DNA of 64,000 nucleotides from Rugalucina vietnamica (taxonomy: Eukaryota > Mollusca > Bivalvia > Lucinida > Lucinidae): contig OZ024876.1 of NCBI GenBank assembly GCA_964017185.1, positions 12,835,726 through 12,899,725 on the forward strand, in the 5' to 3' direction. Below the pieces are notes generated by a model that made no database searches, had not been told where the DNA came from, and saw nothing but the letters and a program-made list of their open reading frames with translations. Position 1 is the stretch's first letter. Each line of letters begins with the position of its first letter. This document shows, piece by piece, positions 56,726-64,000 of this stretch. The position numbers and the translations under genes are program-made.

Positions 56726-58802
56726 CCTAAATGGGTATGACGGCCATCTTGGTAATGGGTGGTTTTTACCATATATGTGTGTGGCGGCAATCTTGGTCAT
56801 GTGACCCATATTTCGTGATCAAATTTTCATCCCCACTATCCAGGGATGCTCCACATAAAATTTCACTTTGATTGGCCTGGCCAAGCGGTTTCAGAAAAGA
56901 AGACCTTTGAAAAGTGTGTATGGATGACAGACCCTTCAATGTCAAGAGATGACCTTGGCCTAAATTAATCATATACCTTCATCTACTCCATTAGTTGTTT
57001 GCATCTACCACTTTTCAGGTCTCAGGCTGCAATAGTTTTCAAAAAATTGCAATTTTCCGCTTTTCGTCTTATAAGTCAGTGGAAACTTTAAGTTGCCATA
57101 GCAACCAAAGTAGTGGAACACAATAAAAAACATAAACTTTGTAGAGGCTAATATCATAAGCATGTATGCAAAGTATCATCTTTATCCGCCTTACAGCTTC
57201 TGAGAAGAAAATTTTTGAATATTTTTTAGAATATTTACCCTTTACGTTGCTATAGCAACCAAACGAATAAAGCGATTTTGACAAAAATTGCCTAAAACGG
57301 GGAGGACTACTTAATAAACATTTATGTAAAAACAAAATTTCAATATCCTCAATGAAACGGCAGAAATTGCAAATTTCCACTTTTTGCCTTATGAGTCAAT
57401 GGAAACTTCAAGTTACCAAAGCAACCAAAATATATAATTGGACAAAGACAATAAAAAACACAAACTTTGTACAGGCTAATGTCATAAGCATGTATGCTAA
57501 ATTTCAGCTTCATCCCCCATACGGCTTCTGAGAAGAAGATTTTTGAATATTTTTTTCGAAAATTTACCCTTTATGTTGCTATAGCAACAAAACGAATAAA
57601 GTGATTTTTTACAAAAGTTGCCTTAACGTGAAGGACTACTCAATAAACATTTATGTAAAAACAAAATTCAAATATCCCCAGCCTGACAACGGAAAATGCC
57701 AATTTCCACTTTTTCTCCATACAAGTCAATGGAAACTTAAAGTTGCCATAGCAACCACAGTACTTATCCGATCGAAATAAAAAACACGAATATTCGTTCC
57801 CCCCACCTGAAGATGCTATATGTGAAATATGAAAAGATTTGGCCTGGCAGCTTCAGAGGAGAAGTCATTTTAAAATGTTGATGACGACGACGGACGACGC
57901 ACAGATGCCAGCTTGACCACTATACTATAAGCTCACCTGTGAGTCTTTGGCTCAGGTGAGCTAACAAGAGGACCAATGGTCCTGTAAACACTCACCTGAG
58001 AACTGGAATATGCAACCTAAGCTGACCTAGCCATAAAATAGGTCAAGGCCATCCCAGGGTTATGATTTATACAAACTTTGTACAGCTGTATTCATTGATG
58101 CTCAGACCAAGTTTCAAAATCAAAGGCCTTCTGGTTCTAAAGAAGATTTATAATGGTTTTTACTATTTATAGCCATGGCGGCCATCTTGGTTATATGACC
58201 TGGACCATTTATATTAGCTTTCACTCGCCTTTCCTGACAATGCTTCACATAAAGGTTTTGCTTTGATTGGCCAAGGTCAAGAAATGACCTTGAGTTTTTA
58301 TACTCATATCACTTCATTAGCTCAACATGTTGTCTGTGTCTACTAACTTTCAGGTCACGGGCTACAAAACTTCCTGAAAAATTCAATGTTTTCACTTTTT
58401 TCCATTGAAAAGCCTATGTAACCAAAATTGACCTTGCCATAAAATAGGTCAAGGTCAACCCAAGGTCATGATTTATATAAACTATGATGGGCCAGAGTCC
58501 CTGATGCTACATACCAAGTTTCATTGAAATCGGTCCACCGGTTCCAGAGAAGAAGACTTTTTTATGGTTTTTACCATATATGGGCATGGCGGCCATCTTG
58601 GTCACGTGACCTGGATCATTTATATAAACTTTCGTTCCCCCTTCCTAAAGATGCTCCACATGAAGTTTGGCTTTGATTGGCTCAGGGGTTTCAGAGGAGA
58701 AGGTCTTTGAAATTGTGAACGGACGACAGACGACGACGGACGGACGCCAGAGCATGGCAATCCTATAAGCTCACCTTGTGAGCCTTCGGCTCAGGTGAGC
58801 TA
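56615..58802 (+). repeat. LR-1 insertion (two units) splitting the tandem array
   Basis: Starts GTAGCCCAAGGGCAACGATC. Includes a T run at 56698-56723. At 57940-57962 AGCTCACCTGTGAGTCTTTG GCTCAGGTGAGC marks a junction of two units, and it ends GTGAGCCTTCGGCTCAGGTG AGC at 58802. CATGGCGGCCATCTTGGTCA and CAAGGTCATGATTTAT words are typical of the family. The 57060-57780 stretch holds two diverged copies of a roughly 350-bp AAAACACAAACTTTGTA.AGG unit. Confidence 0.75.
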
Positions 58803-59330
58803 AAAATTGGTCAATAAATGCTCAAGACAGAGCCCCGAAATGAAATTTTAACATAAATCAAGGGCCAAAAATCTGTACTTATTTGAAGAAATTGACCCAT
58901 CTTCAATTCCAACCACTCCTTCCTGAGATGAACTCTTTTACAAAGTTTGAAGAAAATAGGTCTAAAAATGCTCAAGGTAGAGCCCAGAAAAGAAATTTTA
59001 GCATAAAATCATGGTCCGTAACTCTGTACTTATTTGACAAAATTTAACCCCTCTTCAATCCCAAACCACTCCTTCAGATATGAACACCTATGCAAAATTT
59101 GAAGAAATTGGTCAATAAATACTCAGGATAGAGCTCAAAAACAAAATTTTACAGTAAATCAAGGGTCATAAATAACTATGTACTTCTTTAACAAAATTTA
59201 CCCACGTCAATCTCAAACCATTCCTTCCTGATATGAACTTGTATACAAGTTTGGTCAAAATTGGTCGATAAATGCTCAAGATAGAGCCCGGAAACAAAGT
59301 GCAGATGGTCGGACGGATGAACAGACACTC
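58803..59330 (+). repeat. Tandem array, unit about 148 bp (right part)
   Basis: Resumes with AAAATTGGTCAATAAATGCT; further units start near 58942, 59096 and 59250. The last ends GATAGAGCCCGGAAACAAAG followed by GGTCGGACGGATGAACAGAC. Confidence 0.85.
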
Positions 59331-59448
59331 AAATGCATTTTTTTTTCAGAGGGTATAACATAATACCCCACACGTTTCGAGTGGTGGGGTATGAAAAACT
59401 TAATAGCGAACAACTAGGTCCATCGAAAATCGGCCATAATTCTATTGG

Positions 59449-60035
59449 ACTACTATGTCTACTCCTGTACCAATTACAAGTACAGTATGCTCAAACTGGT
59501 AGACCTATTGGTTTCTATGACACAGCAGTCCACTTATCTTTTGCACAATGAGCCACGACGCAGGAACCCCGGTCTTCTGGGTACCCGACCAGGTCCAACA
59601 CAACTGGCCTCTTCAGTCTCAGAAAAAGGCTAGAAGCTTAAAATTGTACTATCTTTGTAGCAAAAACAAAGGCGCTGATCAGCTGTGCAGTTACTGCACA
59701 GCTGATCTGCTAACTGCACAGCTGATCTGCACCATTTGTTTTCACATGGGCCATATCCAGTTTTCTCATGAAAACACTAAAACAACTGCCAACATCTCAA
59801 TTTTCATGTTTATTATCACTCAAATGATGAAACACTGTGTTGATTACAGTATGTTCAAACTGTGCTGATCGCCTGTTGTCTAATGATTACACAGTCCATT
59901 ATCTTTTGAGAACTAACACAGCTTCTAACATCTTAAGTTCCATGTTTCATCTCTCATTCTGTCAGTATCTCTACTCCTGTATCAGTGATGAGCACAGTAT
60001 GTTCAAACTGTGCAGATCTTTTGAGAACTAAAGAA
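59449..60035 (+). repeat. Dispersed direct repeats of a roughly 100-bp unit
   Basis: CAGTATGTTCAAACTG (or TATGCTCAAACTG) with TCTACTCCTGTACC, CACAGTCCATTATCTTTTG-like words occurs near 59457-59545, 59838-59925 and 59967-60035. A MITE-1 lies between the first and second. Confidence 0.65.
59550..59770 (+). repeat. MITE-1 family copy
   Basis: GAGCCACGACGCAGGAACCC, CCGACCAGGTCCAACACAAC, AAAACAAAGGCGCTGATCAG, a duplicated CTGCACAGCTGATCTGC, and CCAGTTTTCTCATGAAAAC. Confidence 0.75.
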
Positions 60036-61200
60036 CTAAAACAAGGCTGAAAATAAAACTTTGTTTGTTTGTCCTCCACCTACCTACCCACTTTTTAACC
60101 TGCAACCCAAAAACTTGTATTGCAATTTTGTGAGGTAAACTATTTTTCTTATTTGATAATTTGGTAGGAATCCAGTTTTTATCAACCATTTTTCCTGCAA
60201 GTGCATCCTGTCTACCAAAAGAATTGTTGAGCAGGTTGTTGCTGCAATGAATTGTCACGGACTGACTCTACTTAATATAAAGTCAGAGGATACAATGGCT
60301 TGTTGTGCCCAACAAATCATGTATCGAATGACCAAGGGTATACGCTTCCTGCTATGAATGACCAGCAAATCTATGGGAGGGTTCAATTAAACAGAATTTT
60401 CAAATTATGATGATTTATTTATAATGATGTTTAAAGTGAGAAGCAAAGAAGGAGAAAAAAGATAGAAAGAGACTACAAAAAGAAATTACTGAGAAAAGAA
60501 AAAAAAAATACGTCCTTTGTTCATCAATGTCCCACACACTTTCCCATTGGCATCTCCGGGTATACTGTCACACGTTCGTCTCACTAGTACACTCGACACC
60601 ACTGCTTGCAAAACAGTCCAGTGTTCCCAAAACGAACTGTAGACCACGCCCGTCCATTGTAAATCAAACACCAATGATTTTATATCGTCCCGTTTATACC
60701 GTCACTGCCACCCCATATAGTTTAGCCCAGTTTAGTTTCAGGAATTCAGATTACGTCCATAGATTACAATTTCAGCTTCAAGGCCTGAAATAAAGTAACT
60801 GTCTTAACAACAAAATAACTGATAGTGTCGCAATTTATCATAACGAAATCTCCTGCAGCTATGCACGTCACAACATCCAATTGCAAATAACCTCCCACAA
60901 TTCCGTACCCCGGAACTGTATTAGTTTATTCGCTAGATTGCTTGTACTATACATATAAACTATAATACTCCAGTATCTACATTGAAACATTTATTCACAT
61001 GTACGATACAGTTAAACCACATATGTCGCGAACTAACCCTAGTTCCTTTCCCAGCGACATCACAAGCAAATCTCCGACATGCATCCACAATTCCTCACCC
61101 AGGAATTGGTCCTGCCAATCTATGACCAAATTCATAGAAAGCCATTTCTCAGAATACGATAAATCTTGCGAGACAATCTTGTTACAATATTAAACCTTTC
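60036..61200. other. No gene recognised
   Basis: The minus-strand frame around 60520-60780 reads FTMDGRGLQFVLGTLDC and further Cys-containing stretches with stops in between. It could be a decayed retroelement segment, since the integrase at 63-64 kb is on the same strand, but I could not tie it to a domain. Confidence 0.35.
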
Positions 61201-61580
61201 TTAAATGACATCACTAATTTCAGTAATAGCAAATATTCTTAATGACGTCATTAACGTCAAATTTAAGCGTTACGTTACTATAACGTAAAACTTAAAATCT
61301 GAAATTTCCAGCCTTACAGCTTTGTTCCTTTAACTTCCTTTATGATGAGATGATTAGATAACATAACATAACATGAAACTAAATGTACGTCAACGACAAT
61401 AACGTCGCTACAAGTAACGTAGCACATAACAGAAATTTCCATTTTACAACTTTGGTTGACATACATACCGCGCAATGTCATTCTTACGCGAAATTTAATA
61501 CATAAAAACTAAACCAATGCCGCTTCACGGCAACGTAGCGTGCAGAAATATAGAAATCTTCATTTTTACAACCCTATCAA
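61201..61580. repeat. Three degenerate direct repeats of about 110-120 bp
   Basis: An AACGTA word followed by (C)AGAAATTTCCA..TTTACAACTTT occurs near 61265-61325, 61380-61455 and 61510-61575, with TAACGTCA/ACGTCAACG words between. Confidence 0.5.
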
Positions 61581-62460
61581 TGTGCTTTCCACCATAATGA
61601 GCTACATTATTATGGCTATACAATCTCACTGTACAAAATGTATATTTATGAACTGTTATAACTTACCGACGGCCGACTACTCAGACTGGCGCTGACCATA
61701 ACCAGGTGTACCAGATAAACCCATATCCAAACATCTCAAATTCATGCCCAATCTTTACATTCTTCCGATAATTCATATTGATTCCACACAAAATAAGCTG
61801 CCTATTTATACGCATAAGTTTGTGAACATTTCCCTGAAAACCATACCGTTTTCCATCATATATTCCAAAACCATTCATCAGAACATGTGAATAACCCACC
61901 GTGAGCAAGTGAATAACAATTCTAAATGCACATCCACTGACAACCACACCCAGATCAGCTTGCAAAAAGTTATATTGCTAACCATAAAATCGGCAATACA
62001 AATTTTCTCTGGATTATACCTCAAGGTGTAAATCATATGATTCAAATCCCCGGACTTCATGTTTTCGTTAAAGCCGTGTCACTCTCAGAAACCATTTATG
62101 GCAAACTGATAAAACACGAATCTGAGCCCAGTACAGAATCCAATTAAACTGCACATAATGCCAATTTCCACGCCACAAATCAACAAATACCATAACACAA
62201 AAAGAATGTTAAAATATCACAATTGAGCATAAAATTCTTCATGGCACAAATATTTTTTGCCGTGTCTAACATACATAGATATCCTTGACAATGCAGTAAA
62301 CATGTCATGTTTACTCCTGTGTAAGAGTTTCCAAGTACCTATTATGCTCAACTAAACATTTAAAAGAAATCAAACAAATTATCCAAACCCCACAAACAGC
62401 AAAAGTACATTTTTTATCGTGACATACCTTCCCCCTTTTGAAGTGTGAAGCATCTCAAAA
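61581..62460. other. No gene recognised
   Basis: The minus-strand open frames of 94 and 60 codons (61681-62060) have no recognisable motif. Possibly part of a minus-strand LTR element, unproven. Confidence 0.35.
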
Positions 62461-62852
62461 ATGCGTAACACTAGATCTACGCGATAAAAAATTTACTAAA
62501 TGAAGTCATATCTAGAGAATCATACTTGCAAAAACCTGCTTCCACGTATCGCAATCTAAATCTTTTATGATAAATGGAACATACTCGGATCTCGGAGGAA
62601 ACTGCAAAGCTGCTTTCTTGCCCTTGATTCACTACATACGCAACAAATAGATAACCTTAATGCACAATACTCATGTTTCACAGAGTAACACTAATTGAAG
62701 TCATATTTAGAAGATTATACTTTCAAGAACCATACCCCGATTACCGCGAACTTAAACTTTCCATGACAATCGGATCTATACTCGGATTCCGGAGGAAACA
62801 GCAAAAGCTATCGGCGTTAACCGTAATCCACTAAATACGCGACAAATAGTCT
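62461..62852. repeat. Diverged tandem duplication, unit about 200 bp
   Basis: TAACACTA...TGAAGTCATAT.TAGA, ATACTT.CAA.AACC, CTCGGAT(C/T)..GGAGGAAAC.GCAAA and CACTA.ATACGC.ACAAATAG occur in order at about 62466-62655 and 62686-62852. Confidence 0.75.
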
Positions 62853-64000
62853 GTTCCGCCTTCCTTGCTTTCCATCTTACATATTTCCATTCAACGTCAC
62901 AGGAACACTCCGCATTACTACATGTAGTATTAACCTTATTATTGGGCTTCCGTCTATGCGGCCACAGCCACCAGTTAGTCATTACACTGACTACACTTAC
63001 CCAAATAAAAGATATATGCCAGTCAGTTACAATACTGTCTACCCGCAACGCCACGGTAACCACCGCAACAAACGTGACCACGTTATTACATATCGACAAA
63101 AACCAAACCATGAATACCAATATATCTCCTGGACATTGGGAAGTAAGGAACAACATTATACTGATACGAATGTGTACCCAACCTGTGAAAGTAAGATATT
63201 GTCTACCTGCCAAACTCTCGTTAAATCTTAAACCTGGATGATATCTTGTCTCTAAACTACAACTTCCGGTGTCGGTCTCGTTAACGTCGGAGCTGAAAAT
63301 ACCAACCATACTTTGAGCATAACACTGTGTTACATCCTTTGCCGACGTTTCTTCTGTCGATCTTTCTGGTAACAAACCTGCATTCGCTCCCACTGGCAAC
63401 GTTGCCACACAATCTCCATCTCGGCCATTCTGACTCTCCATGTTTCTGTAAATGATAAATGGTAACTTACCACAATCTGCTGATTTCTCCGTATAGATTC
63501 TTATCAGCATGCTGTTTATCGTCCACCTGAAATGTTCCCCAAATACGTCATGTACCGTAGAATACATGGCGGTACACGGGACGGTATACAGAGCGATGTA
63601 CGGGTTGATGTACTGGTTGGTGTACGAGTTGGTGTACGGGTTAGTGTACGGTGTAGAGTGCGGGCCCATCACTGATCGCCTGAAAAACATCCTAGTACTC
63701 ACTTCCTTCATAATGGATGACGTAAATTGTGATCCTAAGTCTAAGCTGATCTCATAGGTTACTCCAACTTGATTAAAAATACTTATCAATGCATCTGCAA
63801 CAGCTTCCGTGTCAATTGACGCCAATGGCACTGCCTCTGGATATCTCGTTGCATAATCAACTACTGTAAGTATGAATCTATTCTTACTGTATGTCACAGG
63901 TTTCAAAGGTCCTATCAAATCAGTTGCAACTCTCTTGAATGGTACATCTATTCTAGGCATCTTTCCTAAGGGTGCTCGAATTATCTTACCCTTGGGTACA
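62776..64000 (-). pseudogene. Ty3/gypsy-type integrase fragment, degenerate, runs off the window
   Basis: Open frame from the window edge leftward. The N-terminal part reads RIDVPFKRVATDLIGPLKPV, RFILTVVDYATRYPEAVPLA, then DLGSQFTSSIMKEV: the rve integrase core with its first Asp (in ATDLIGP) and second Asp (in LDLGSQFT). After STPYT the expected NG..ER segment with the catalytic Glu is replaced by a YTNx repeat and unrelated sequence. The remaining roughly 270 codons have hydrophobic stretches but no recognised domain. The integrase is therefore catalytically dead here, unless the frame continues elsewhere. Upstream pol domains lie beyond 64000. Confidence 0.75.
63599..63658. repeat. 12-bp minisatellite, five units, inside the integrase frame
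   Basis: TACGGGTTGATG, TACTGGTTGGTG, TACGAGTTGGTG, TACGGGTTAGTG, TACGGTGTAGAG. On the minus strand it encodes Tyr-Thr-Asn-X tetrapeptides directly after the conserved Thr-Pro-Tyr of the integrase. Confidence 0.9.

Noticed and set aside
55870-59330. CRISPR-like direct repeats
   Set aside because: Units of about 148 bp are contiguous and diverged, with no short repeat/unique spacer alternation; this is an animal genome.
60486-60793. Opposing frames of 62 and 88 codons
   Set aside because: The minus-strand reading has possible retroelement flavour but stops interrupt it; not enough to call a gene.
62776-63540. Membrane protein suggested by hydrophobic stretches in the C-terminal part of the integrase frame
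   Set aside because: Lies beyond the broken integrase core; composition is consistent with chance translation of T-rich DNA and there is no family match.

Overview
This is a stretch of animal nuclear DNA, most likely from a mollusc and probably a bivalve. It is AT-rich and full of introns, with no operons and no ribosome-binding-site-led genes. It is dominated by short interspersed repeats of kinds I associate with bivalve genomes: a tRNA-headed SINE, a palindromic element with GAGCCGCCTCGTGAGAAAAC ends, and a long repeat bounded by the GAGCCTTCGGCTCAGGTGAG hairpin. The taxonomic call rests on recognising repeats, not on a search.

One host gene can be reconstructed, on the + strand from 26545 to 55634. 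Eighteen exons join in a single open frame of about 1,015 codons. The 5' end was not found: the first visible exon enters in phase 2. Most exons encode about 45 residues of paired amphipathic helices, as in HEAT/ARM-type alpha-solenoids. The last exon encodes a polar, Lys/Ser/Asn-rich tail ending in Cys-Val-Leu-Leu, a CaaX box of the geranylgeranyl type. The protein therefore looks like a membrane-anchored alpha-solenoid scaffold. I do not recognise the family. From the first to the thirteenth exon the splice phases alternate strictly 2-0, 0-2, 2-0, which suggests growth by duplication of exon pairs.

Layout. 1-26.5 kb: no host gene recognised. It holds a mosaic of transposon relics: a LINE-like family with a shared 3' end (LINE-A), SINEs, several hairpin MITE families, a TTAA-flanked element, a mariner-like element, a reverse transcriptase relic (minus strand, about 10.5 kb) and a roughly 1-kb palindrome at 18.8-19.9 kb. 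26.5-55.6 kb: the solenoid gene, with introns packed with the same repeats. These include a 3.9-kb element (29417-33352) inserted inside a SINE and carrying at least eight copies of a TAACGTATGTAACAC-like motif, and three fold-back elements built from short repeated words. 55.9-59.3 kb: a roughly 148-bp tandem array split by a 2.2-kb insertion. 59.3-62.8 kb: repeats and unassigned DNA. 62.8-64 kb: a minus-strand Ty3/gypsy-type integrase fragment that degenerates into a four-residue repeat and runs off the window.

The most interesting signals are (i) the solenoid-CaaX gene with its alternating intron phases, including one exon whose 3' part and splice donor are duplicated in frame; (ii) the 3.9-kb motif-array element; and (iii) at least five unrelated-looking fold-back elements that share one architecture, short inverted ends enclosing dense degenerate repeats of one short word.
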